Shown here one piece after another: positions 16,622 through 24,296 of a stretch of 64,000 nucleotides of DNA. Position 1 is the stretch's first letter; each line of letters starts with the position of its first letter. A program made the position numbers and the translations under genes. The notes under the pieces are model-generated. The model ran no database searches and was not told the DNA's origin. It saw nothing but the letters and a program-made list of their open reading frames with translations. The stretch is taken from positions 62,001 to 126,000 of the forward strand of contig DASXPH010000148.1 in NCBI GenBank assembly GCA_036493735.1. Reading direction: 5' to 3'. This DNA comes from AG2 sp036493735. Its GTDB lineage: Bacteria > Gemmatimonadota > Gemmatimonadetes > Gemmatimonadales > Gemmatimonadaceae.

Positions 16622-18211
16622 CTAGTGACGCGACGCGAGACCAGCGTGCGCGACTGTGAACAGATCGCGTTGATTCGCCGCCTTCTCGAGCAGACGCATC
16701 GCTTCACTGAGCTGACGATCGTTGCTCAACTCGCGCTCCTTGGCGACCGCGTCTCCGAACCCCATGCGGGCTACGCGGTGCTCCAGCTCCCGCGCGAAGA
16801 GACGATTCGCCGCGCTCTCGAAACGCGGTTCGATGGTCACGCCGCGAGCCGTGATCCGTCGCGTGAGCTCGGCGGTCCACGGCGGCGACATGACGAAATC
16901 CTTGTTGACGGTGCGCTTCAGCTCGAATGCGTAGCTGTCGAGGGCGCTCTGGACGATCTGCGCCTTGGGTGCGATCGCTCGGAGAAACTGCTGCTCCACG
17001 GTGGACAGCGTGTCGTCGGTGACGAGAACGTCGGGTGCGATGCCACCGCCGCCGTAAACCGTACGGCCGGCGTCGGACTTGAAAGCGGGACGTGACTTGC
17101 GCGCGGAATCCGTCTCCAGCGAGTCTGGATGCATCTCGACGAAGCGGCCATCGGGCAGCAGCTGGCGATCGCGATGAATGGAGCGTCCGCTCGGAGTGTA
17201 CCACTTGCCTGTCGTCATCTTCAGGAAGTAGCCGCCATCGAGCGGAAAAACCGACTGGACGAGTCCCTTCCCGAAGCTCGTCGTTCCGACGATGAGCGCG
17301 CGATCGTGGTCCTGCAGCGCCCCGGCAACGATCTCCGTCGCGGAGGCCGACGATCCGTCCACGAGGACAACCAACGGAATGTTCGTGTCGAGATGCGGAC
17401 CTCTCGAGCGCGCAACTTCAGTAGGCGTGTTGCGCGCGCGAACACTCACGATCTCCTGGCCATCCTGGAGGAACAGTCCGCTCACCGCCAGCGCCTGATC
17501 GACGATGCCGCCGCCATTGTCGCGCATGTCGAGCACGATGCCTTTCGCACCCTGCTGCTCGAGCTTCTCGACGGCTGTCGCGACTTCCTCGGCGGCGTTC
17601 TCGTTGAACGTCTGGAGCGGGATGTAGCCGACGTCGTGATTGAGGACCGCGGTGTACGCGACAGCCGGAACGTGCACCACCGCGCGTGTGAAGCGCAGCT
17701 TGATCGGCTCGGTGACACCGGGACGCGAGTACGTCACCGATACCTGTGAACCGGGGTTGCCACGCAGCTTCTCGGAGACCTTGTCAATCTCCCAATTGTG
17801 CGTCGAGACGCCGTCGATGCCGATAATGCGATCGCCCTCCTGAACGCCCGCCTCGTCTGCCGGCGTGTGGGGAAAGACGCGCTGGACGCTGACATCGGAT
17901 CCCGGCTGCTGCTCGAGGAGCATGCCCGTGCCGCCGTACCGTCCATTGGTGCTGCGATTGAACGAGTCGCTCTCCTTCGGCGTCAGGAGCTCGCTATAGG
18001 GATCATTGAGCTCGCGCACCATGCCGCGCGCGGCCTTCTCGAAGAGCTGACCATCTTTGAGCGAATCGACGTACCGCGTCTCGACGAGGGTACGCACCTG
18101 ATCGAAGAGGTGCGCGCCAGAGCGGGCTGCCGGCTCCTGGAGCAGGAAGCCGCCGGCAACGATCGGGACCAGGAGCAGCGTCGTGACGGCCGCTGTTCTC
18201 ATTCGGGACAT
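16622..18211 (-). CDS. S41 family carboxy-terminal processing protease (CtpA/Prc type)
   Basis: A 529-residue exported serine protease that trims the C-termini of envelope proteins. A signal/anchor helix (MSRMRTAAVTTLLLVPIVAGG) precedes the N-terminal helical part; the PDZ domain spans about 90-175 (GVQEGDRIIGIDGVS). The catalytic core carries Ser290 in GSSASATEI and Lys315 in TSFGKGLVQ, with the usual 25-residue spacing; DMRDNGGGIVDQA near 228 is also conserved. A C-terminal region of about 110 residues after 410 is helical. It is probably in an operon with the small secreted protein at 18248 and the DUF3052-like gene. Confidence 0.93.
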   Translation of the reverse strand: MSRMRTAAVTTLLLVPIVAGGFLLQEPAARSGAHLFDQVRTLVETRYVDSLKDGQLFEKAARGMVRELNDPYSELLTPKESDSFNRSTNGRYGGTGMLLEQQPGSDVSVQRVFPHTPADEAGVQEGDRIIGIDGVSTHNWEIDKVSEKLRGNPGSQVSVTYSRPGVTEPIKLRFTRAVVHVPAVAYTAVLNHDVGYIPLQTFNENAAEEVATAVEKLEQQGAKGIVLDMRDNGGGIVDQALAVSGLFLQDGQEIVSVRARNTPTEVARSRGPHLDTNIPLVVLVDGSSASATEIVAGALQDHDRALIVGTTSFGKGLVQSVFPLDGGYFLKMTTGKWYTPSGRSIHRDRQLLPDGRFVEMHPDSLETDSARKSRPAFKSDAGRTVYGGGGIAPDVLVTDDTLSTVEQQFLRAIAPKAQIVQSALDSYAFELKRTVNKDFVMSPPWTAELTRRITARGVTIEPRFESAANRLFARELEHRVARMGFGDAVAKERELSNDRQLSEAMRLLEKAANQRDLFTVAHAGLASRH

Positions 18212-18247
18212 CGGTTGTGGGGCGGAGGTGAGAGGAGCGTCTTCAAA

Positions 18248-18589
18248 TCAGGAGTTCGGACCAGCGGACGTGCGCGACTGAACGACTTGCGAGCACGGAT
18301 GCCGAGTGCGGGCAGCCATGGTGCGAGTCTCGTCGACGGACGCGGGCGTGGTGACGCGCTCATTGGCATACAACACCCGCCCGTTTTTTGTTCGGACGGC
18401 GATGCGTCGCTGGTTCAGGATCTCCGGTGTTTGAATCGCCGAGTCGCCAGCGTCGACGGCCGGGGGCACTGGAATGATGCCTCCATAGCCATACACGTGA
18501 CGGGTCGAGTCTGTTGGGACATGGGTGCCGACAACCAGGAAAAAGCCAAGGGCACCAACGCGCGAAAGCAATCGGCTCGACGCAGACAT
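18248..18589 (-). CDS. Small secreted hypothetical protein
   Basis: I do not recognise the family. The 113-residue product has an N-terminal hydrophobic helix that could be a signal peptide or anchor (MSASSRLLSRVGALGFFLVV), then a Pro/Gly stretch and a polar tail. The ATG at 18589 is preferred over a GTG at 18595 because GAGGAG lies seven bases upstream. It ends 36 bp before the S41 protease start in the same direction, so it may be co-transcribed with that gene. Confidence 0.55.
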   Translation of the reverse strand: MSASSRLLSRVGALGFFLVVGTHVPTDSTRHVYGYGGIIPVPPAVDAGDSAIQTPEILNQRRIAVRTKNGRVLYANERVTTPASVDETRTMAARTRHPCSQVVQSRTSAGPNS

Positions 18590-18758
18590 AGCCACGCTCC
18601 TCAGGGGCGAACGGACTCGCCGGGTTGCTCAAACTACGATCGGGTACGCAAGATTGCAACGCGGAGCCACAGGTGCTACAGCCTTGAGACAGTGGGATTT
18701 ACGGATCGCTAACAAGCTCGCGGCATGATCCCCGGCAAAGGTGTCCGCCTCGTCACGA
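18590..18758. other. Intergenic gap
   Basis: This 169-bp stretch lies between the end of the LVIVD lipoprotein gene and the start of the small secreted protein. Apart from the GAGGAG ribosome-binding site I see no repeat, hairpin or further ORF. The promoter of the protease group is presumably here. Confidence 0.4.
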
Positions 18759-20009
18759 TCACCGGACGGCCCGCAGCTTCCAGAGACCGTTCAGCATGTC
18801 GGACGCGTAGACCATCCGTCCCAGGTACTGCACGCCCCACACGTACACGGCCGGCGTGCCCCCTGAAAGCCCCCGGCCAGTCTCCCTCGCCATGGCGCCA
18901 AGATCGCAGCGGACGAGGTTCCCCGTGGTTTCCTGCTGCGAAGGAGTGCACGTCTCGAGATCGCCGCGGACGTCCAGGGCGCGCACCCCGGCGTTGTAAT
19001 AGGCTGCGTAGAGAATCCCATTCGTTTCGTCGACCGAGAAATTGTGCGTGCCCGCGCCAGGCACGTGATAGAACGCCACCTCGCGAGGATGCGCGAGGTC
19101 CGACACGTCGAGCACGTGAATGTCGCCGACCGAGCTCACCCCGAGCTGCGCGGGGCCCGACTCCTCGCCGACGAACGCATAACGAGAACCGCTGACTGGA
19201 TCATGGAGCCACCACACGTTGTGCGCGTCACCGCCGATGGTCTGAACGCCGCCGAGGACCACGGGCGCAGCCGGGGTGCCGCCCTGCCCACCGCCGCCGA
19301 GGTCCCAGATCTCGATGCCATTATTCCATAGCGCCACGAAGAGGAGGCCATCGCGTAAGAACGTGTCGTGAACGAAGGGCGCCGATCCCGGTACCGATTT
19401 CACATAGACCTCTCGTGGATTCACCGGGTCGCCGAGGTCGACGATGACGATTTTCGACTCGGGCGTCGGGGCTCCGCCTAACGGATCGACGGCGAGAATG
19501 GCATAGAGCCGGCCGGCGATCCGCCCGATCTCGGCGGTGTGCACGCCGTTGAACGTCTCGGGCGTCGCGAGTCGCGAGAGCTGTCGCGGATGGCGTGGAT
19601 TGCTGCGATCGAAGACGACGAGCGAGCCGTTCGTTCGCTCGGTGGCGACCACGAGCAGCGCGCCGTCGTCGCTGATCGCGACGTCGCCCAACGTCGACGA
19701 GCCACTCACGATGATGGAGTCGACGAGGACAGGCTCGTCGCCGCTGACATTCCACACCGCGACCATGTTGCCCGGCGCACTGCGAAATCCCCAGGTCGTG
19801 GTGTAGGCGAACGAGTCGCGGACCGCGACTTCGGCGGTGTAGCGGCTGTCGATGATGCCGCAGCCAATCACCGCCATGGCATCGCCACCCGATGGGCTAC
19901 CGCCTGCCAGGGCACAGCTGGCGTGAGGCGTGGCGGCGGTGCCTCGGTCGAAGAGACATCCGGAGAGGACGGCTAGCGACAGTAGTCGACAGGTGCGCGC
20001 GAGCTTCAT
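18759..20009 (-). CDS. LVIVD-repeat beta-propeller lipoprotein
   Basis: A 416-residue surface or periplasmic lipoprotein: the N-terminus MKLARTCRLLSLAVLSGC contains a lipobox L-S-G-C. The body has repeated propeller blades with IVIVDLGDPVNPREV, IHVLDVSDLAHPREV and VVFDRSNPRHPRQ, the LVIVD-type repeat found in choice-of-anchor and YncE-like propellers. Its role is unknown; such proteins often bind partners or bear metal sites. Its ATG overlaps the stop of the upstream barrel protein as ATGA, so the two are translated together and may act together at the outer membrane. Confidence 0.85.
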   Translation of the reverse strand: MKLARTCRLLSLAVLSGCLFDRGTAATPHASCALAGGSPSGGDAMAVIGCGIIDSRYTAEVAVRDSFAYTTTWGFRSAPGNMVAVWNVSGDEPVLVDSIIVSGSSTLGDVAISDDGALLVVATERTNGSLVVFDRSNPRHPRQLSRLATPETFNGVHTAEIGRIAGRLYAILAVDPLGGAPTPESKIVIVDLGDPVNPREVYVKSVPGSAPFVHDTFLRDGLLFVALWNNGIEIWDLGGGGQGGTPAAPVVLGGVQTIGGDAHNVWWLHDPVSGSRYAFVGEESGPAQLGVSSVGDIHVLDVSDLAHPREVAFYHVPGAGTHNFSVDETNGILYAAYYNAGVRALDVRGDLETCTPSQQETTGNLVRCDLGAMARETGRGLSGGTPAVYVWGVQYLGRMVYASDMLNGLWKLRAVR

Positions 20010-21280
20010 CGAAAGCAGTGAGCCGGGGACGGTTCGTCGTGCGCATGCAGCGACGTACTCGCGGTCGGGACGGCTGCTCCGTACCGTCCCTCACGACGAT
20101 GATCGTGGCCAACGCCGAGACGCAATCCGACCGATGTGCGCCACATCAGGTTCGAGCCATAGAAGCGTACGGGATCGAACAGTGCAGCCGTCGTGCGGTC
20201 CACGCGAATCCGCGCCGCTTCCAGGAAGGGTGCCGCGTGCGCGCCGAAGAGTCGGAGCGCGGGCAGCGCCGCCGCGACGGTGAGAGTCGTCCACTGGGTG
20301 ATGCCGAGGATGCTGAGATCGGTCGCCGGACGAGGCGCGCGAAAGAGATCGACGAGCCGCTCCTCTTCGGGCCGATCGGCGCGCTCCCAGCGCAGCGCGA
20401 GGCCCGCCTCGGCGCGACAGACGGCGCCTTCGGCGAGCGCGGCATCGAACGTATAGAGGTCCCGCCCGCGGTCGACCTCCGTGGTTCGCGCCAGCTCCGC
20501 GAGCACATAGTGAGCGAATCGGCCGCCACCGTCGACACGCAACGACGCGTGCGCCTTGCGTTGATCCATCCCCTGCCCTTCGCGATACTCCGGCGATTTC
20601 ACATTCGCGTAACTCGCCGCCAGCTCGGCGTCGCCTAACGCTGGAAGAGCGTGGGATAGAGTACCGCGGACGGACCACGAGTCGGCGAAGCGCCGCGCGA
20701 GCTCCGGCGTCGAGGGACCGAGCGGCTCGTCGCCGTCGAACGCCGCCGCCTCGAGAAGGAGCGCACGCGCACGCACCGCACCGACCACGACGAGACGCTC
20801 GAGAAGCTGCGCGAGATGGTGGTCTACCGGATACGACACGAACGGGCGCGACATGGGATCGTCGCTACCGAAGGGAACGAAGCCGCGTCCCGCATAAAGG
20901 GAGGCGACGACCGGCGTACTCGATGTAGCCACACCCACCATGAGCTCGTGCAGATACGCATGCGGATGCCGCCGGTCCACGTACCCCTCGCCCCATTCGC
21001 CGACGTCGAGCTCACCGCGACGGAGCGTGAGTCCTTCGAGATTCAGCATCCCTATTGCCTGCAGCCAGCCGGCGCGCGCATCCGCGCTCACGATCGGTTG
21101 GGTAAGGTAGGCTTCGGTGAGCGTGCGGCCCTCGGGAGTGTGGGTGGCCTGCGTGAATAGACCGATGGCGTGCGCGCCGATGGCGAGCGCCGGCGGCGCG
21201 TCCTGCGCGGCGGCAACATCGCTGACGAGCACGAGCGCGATCAGCGCGCTCCCAACGACTCGAACAACCCGACGATTCAT
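20006..21280 (-). CDS. Putative outer membrane beta-barrel protein
   Basis: This 424-residue protein starts with a signal peptide (MNRRVVRVVGSALIALVLVS, then AAAQ). Its body alternates short amphipathic strands (for example LLLEAAAFDGDEPL, AELAASYANVKSPEYREG, AEAGLALRWERADRPEE) as expected of a barrel. The HPHAYLHELMVGV and PVDHHLAQLLERL stretches, rich in His, are typical of uncharacterised Gemmatimonadota barrels in my reading, but I cannot name the family. It overlaps the LVIVD lipoprotein gene by four bases, so the two form a likely functional pair. Confidence 0.65.
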   Translation of the reverse strand: MNRRVVRVVGSALIALVLVSDVAAAQDAPPALAIGAHAIGLFTQATHTPEGRTLTEAYLTQPIVSADARAGWLQAIGMLNLEGLTLRRGELDVGEWGEGYVDRRHPHAYLHELMVGVATSSTPVVASLYAGRGFVPFGSDDPMSRPFVSYPVDHHLAQLLERLVVVGAVRARALLLEAAAFDGDEPLGPSTPELARRFADSWSVRGTLSHALPALGDAELAASYANVKSPEYREGQGMDQRKAHASLRVDGGGRFAHYVLAELARTTEVDRGRDLYTFDAALAEGAVCRAEAGLALRWERADRPEEERLVDLFRAPRPATDLSILGITQWTTLTVAAALPALRLFGAHAAPFLEAARIRVDRTTAALFDPVRFYGSNLMWRTSVGLRLGVGHDHRREGRYGAAVPTASTSLHAHDEPSPAHCFR

Positions 21281-21320
21281 CAGACGTCCGCCGGCGACCG
21301 GGTCATGTCAGATTACGTCG

Positions 21321-22715
21321 ATGGCACACGCTACTTTCGACGACGAGCCGCGCGACGCCGTCTCACTTCCCTCGGCGACAGCCGAAGGTGAGCTGCGCGC
21401 GACGATAAAGCTCGCGCTGCCACTCGTCCTCGCGCAGATCGGGCTGATGTTCATGGGCGTCGTCGACACGATCATGGTCGGCCATGTGTCCGCGGCGGTG
21501 CTGGCCGCAGTGGCACTGGGGAATCTCTACTTCTTCAATGCTATCGTGCTGTCGCAGGGCACGCTGATGGCGCTCGATCCCGTGATTGCGCAAGCCGTCG
21601 GGGCTTCCGACATGAACGCCGTCAGTCGCGCCGTGCAGCGGGGCCTGATACTGGCCGCAGGACTCAGTGTCGTCACGGCACTTCTCGTGTTGCCCGCGCA
21701 CGCGCTTCTCATACTTACACGCCAGCAGCCGGAGATCGTTCCCGATACGACCGCCTATCTCCGGATCTCGATTCCAGGCGCCATCCCCTTTCTCGTCTTC
21801 GTGGTCTTTCGTCAGACGCTGCAAGCATTGCATCGCGTCGCCCCGATTGTGTGGATCATCGTGGCTGCGAACTTGTCGAATGCGGGGCTCAATTGGGTGT
21901 TCGTGTACGGCCACCTCGGGAGCCCCGCTTACGGCGCGGCCGGAAGTGCGATGGCAACGCTCGTGAGCCGCTGGTTGATGGCGATCGGCCTCATCACGCT
22001 CGCCTGGCCGGCACTCCGGCCGCACCTGTTCGCGCCATGGCGCGACGCGTTGCGCGTAACCCCGCTTCTGCGACTGCTGCAGCTCGGTGTCCCGGTCGGC
22101 CTGCAGCAGCTCCTCGAATCGGGCGCATTCGGCGCCATCGGACTCATGATGGGCATGCTCGGCACGAGAGAGATGGCGGGTCACCAGATCGCCATCACCC
22201 TGGCAGCGCTCACCTTCATGGTGCCGTTAGGCGTCGGCTCGGCCGCGGCGGTGCGCGTCGGGCGAGCCGTGGGCGCAGGTGATCAGTCGAAGGCAAAGCA
22301 GGCCGCGCGCGCGGCGTTCGTTTGCGGAATGGGCTTCATGTCGCTCACGGCGCTGCTCTTTCTCGCGTTCCCGCGGCTGCTGGCGGCGCTGTTCACGAGT
22401 GACGCCGGTGTCATTGCGATTGCCGGCGTGTTGATTCCGATCGCCGGGGTCTTCCAGATCTTCGACGGGGCGCAGGCTGTTGGCGCCGGAATCCTGCGCG
22501 GACTCGGCGACACCAGCGCGCCGTTGATCGGGATGATCGCCGGCTACTGGCTTATCGGATTGCCGGTGAGTCTACTGCTCGGCTTCCACACGCATCTCCG
22601 CGCCGCGGGTCTCTGGTGGGGTTTCGTCGCATCGCTGGGCATCGTCGCGGTCTTCCTCGCGTGGCGAATTGGGGTGCTCTTTCGGAAAGAGATTGGGCGC
22701 GTGGAGGTCGAGTAG
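21321..22715 (+). CDS. MATE family multidrug/Na+ efflux transporter
   Basis: A 464-residue inner-membrane antiporter with 12 predicted helices in two pseudo-repeats. The N-half begins LALPLVLAQIGLMFMGVVDTIMVGHVS and the C-half LLQLGVPVGLQQLLESGAFGAIGLMMG, both standard MATE signatures. The ATG at 21321 is chosen because upstream in-frame codons run into the divergent barrel gene. Substrates are likely cationic compounds exchanged for Na+ or H+, but this is inference. Octamer copy 22225 encodes a rare TTA codon. Confidence 0.93.
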   Translation: MAHATFDDEPRDAVSLPSATAEGELRATIKLALPLVLAQIGLMFMGVVDTIMVGHVSAAVLAAVALGNLYFFNAIVLSQGTLMALDPVIAQAVGASDMNAVSRAVQRGLILAAGLSVVTALLVLPAHALLILTRQQPEIVPDTTAYLRISIPGAIPFLVFVVFRQTLQALHRVAPIVWIIVAANLSNAGLNWVFVYGHLGSPAYGAAGSAMATLVSRWLMAIGLITLAWPALRPHLFAPWRDALRVTPLLRLLQLGVPVGLQQLLESGAFGAIGLMMGMLGTREMAGHQIAITLAALTFMVPLGVGSAAAVRVGRAVGAGDQSKAKQAARAAFVCGMGFMSLTALLFLAFPRLLAALFTSDAGVIAIAGVLIPIAGVFQIFDGAQAVGAGILRGLGDTSAPLIGMIAGYWLIGLPVSLLLGFHTHLRAAGLWWGFVASLGIVAVFLAWRIGVLFRKEIGRVEVE

Positions 22716-22786
22716 GGGATCCGACAGCTCCCTGCCCAAACTTCCGACCCCACTCAGACCATCGATGGCTCCTCACAAGGAAGGCT

Positions 22787-23073
22787 CAATTGCTTGAGAC
22801 GCGGAAACGGCCGGACAGGGCGCGGACACGGCGCGGGTTGCTCTGTGTGCTATTTCGCCTCCGCTCGTCACGAGCTCGGATTCTCTGACAACAGCACACG
22901 CATCGAGACTGTTGCGTCCCGTTTAGCGAATCGAAGGTGAAAACACTTAGAACCACAGAGAACACGGAGCGCATAGAGGATTCATGCTCGTGGTGTGAGG
23001 AGCCGTCCGCCGAGGCGGAGCAACCCGCGAAGTGTCCGCGCCGTGTCCGGCCGTTTCCGCGTTCCAGCAGTTG
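22787..23073. repeat. MITE-like long imperfect inverted repeat, no transposase
   Basis: Left arm 22800-22843 and right arm 23018-23061 are inverted copies over 44 bp with three mismatches. Similarity extends outward (CAA-TTGCT / CAA-CTGCT blocks) to about 22787 and 23073. The central 175 bp contain an AGAACCACAGAGAACAC segment and no convincing ORF. The size (about 290 bp), terminal inversion and lack of coding match a MITE or a large fold-back element. The gap 22716-23145 holds nothing else that I can support. Confidence 0.65.
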
Positions 23074-23145
23074 ATGTCTGTGGCCCGCACGGAGTCGTCG
23101 ACGGGCTGAGTGGACCATCGTGGGGATCTACCGTCTGAGTGCCCG

Positions 23146-23682
23146 CTATCGGCTATCGGAGCCCGTTAAGGTCTCGATGGCGGCCCGTGCGCTTGCAAAG
23201 CGCTGCTCGGCATCGCCGGAAATGTCGACGAACGGCACGCCGGAACGCTCGACCGCATCGCGGAAGAGAGCCTGCATCTCGGGCCGCATATGGCCGCGGT
23301 CGCGGGGCGCGTCCGGCGTCCAGGGGATATCGATATCGAGCAGGAGGTACAGATCCGGCCGGCGCTCGCGCGCGGCGTCGTGAATCCAGCGGGGGCATTC
23401 CCCATAGTAATGCGCGCAGTACACAGCAGTGCTGAGCAGATCCGTATCTTGAATGAGCAAATGCTCATTGTGCGACGCCGCCCGCGCCAGCTGTTCGTCC
23501 TCGAGGGCGATCTGACCGCGCGCAATTGGGCCGTGGTCGGAGAAGTCGAGGGGCGCTCCCTTGCATTCAGCGTACTCGCGAACGAACTCCGGCACCCACG
23601 ACACGCGAAAATGATGGGCGAGGCGCTGCGCGAGCGTCGTCTTGCCGGTCGATTCCGAGCCGATCAGGACAACGCGCTTCAC
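23146..23682 (-). CDS. NadR-like ribosylnicotinamide kinase (AAA ATPase)
   Basis: From the GTG at 23682, which overlaps the pnuC stop as GTGA, the product is 178 residues and starts VKRVVLIGSESTGKTTLAQR, a Walker A motif at once. The body has WVPEFVREYAE, LLIQDTDLLSTAVYCAHYYGECP and DIDIPWTPDAPRDRG, as in the C-terminal kinase domain of NadR. It phosphorylates nicotinamide riboside to NMN. The N-terminal adenylyltransferase and HTH domains of enteric NadR are absent, so it is a stand-alone kinase. Next to pnuC it completes uptake and trapping of NR. A longer upstream frame reads through pnuC and is not real. Confidence 0.9.
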   Translation of the reverse strand: MKRVVLIGSESTGKTTLAQRLAHHFRVSWVPEFVREYAECKGAPLDFSDHGPIARGQIALEDEQLARAASHNEHLLIQDTDLLSTAVYCAHYYGECPRWIHDAARERRPDLYLLLDIDIPWTPDAPRDRGHMRPEMQALFRDAVERSGVPFVDISGDAEQRFASARAAIETLTGSDSR

Positions 23683-24263
23683 GCCGGCACTGGCTCGGCC
23701 GCGGGCTGCTCCTTGTAGCTCCGCCACCATGCGCGCAGACCCATCACCGCCAAAACGAGAAATCCGACATACAGCGCTGCCGTGACGGGTAAGTGTTTGT
23801 ACACGTACATCGGCACATAGAGCACGTCGACGACGACCCAGAGCACCCAATTCTCGAGCAGCTTCCGTGTCATCATCCACTGTGCAACGAGGCTGAGCGT
23901 GGCGAGCCCCGAGTCGAGATAGGGAAGCGCGACACCGGGGAGCCGTTCAGTCACATGAGCGAGCACAATCCAAAAAACAACCGCAATCGGTATCGAGATG
24001 AGCCAATCGCGAGACGTCGCGCGGCTGACGGTGAGCTCCGTTCTGTCCTTGCCACCGTACAGCCATTCATACCACCCGTAGATGGAGAGAATGAGAAACA
24101 CGACCTGCAATCCCATGTCGGAATACAGGCCGGTGCGTTCGAACACGACGATGTAGAGACCGACGTTCACGATGCCAGTCGGCCAGCTCCAGATGTTCTC
24201 GCGGGCGCTCAGATAGACGCTCACCGCGCCGGCAATCGCCGCGATCCACTCGAGTATGCTCAC
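23679..24263 (-). CDS. pnuC: PnuC-type nicotinamide riboside transporter
   Basis: A 194-residue inner-membrane facilitator with seven hydrophobic segments. Family motifs are NIWSWPTGIVNVGLYIVVF near residue 24, IYGWYEWLYG near 62, and the C-terminal ENWVLWVVVDVLYVPMYVYK. PnuC moves nicotinamide riboside by facilitated diffusion, with a kinase trapping it in the cell; the kinase gene overlaps its 3' end. The start is GTG at 24263. The preceding ClC gene ends only 33 bp away in the same direction, but a shared transcript is uncertain. Confidence 0.92.
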   Translation of the reverse strand: MSILEWIAAIAGAVSVYLSARENIWSWPTGIVNVGLYIVVFERTGLYSDMGLQVVFLILSIYGWYEWLYGGKDRTELTVSRATSRDWLISIPIAVVFWIVLAHVTERLPGVALPYLDSGLATLSLVAQWMMTRKLLENWVLWVVVDVLYVPMYVYKHLPVTAALYVGFLVLAVMGLRAWWRSYKEQPAAEPVPA

Positions 24264-24296
24264 CCGCGAATGATATCTCCGCGATGACCCTTCGAG

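Noticed and set aside
22786..23118. ORF of about 110 codons on the minus strand within the inverted repeat
   Set aside because: It runs through both inverted arms, has no family resemblance and no ribosome-binding site; the repeat structure explains the sequence better.
23683..23880. N-terminal extension of the NR kinase
   Set aside because: It overlaps the pnuC coding region in another frame and has Arg-rich composition; the GTG at 23682 with the GTGA overlap gives the conserved Walker A start.
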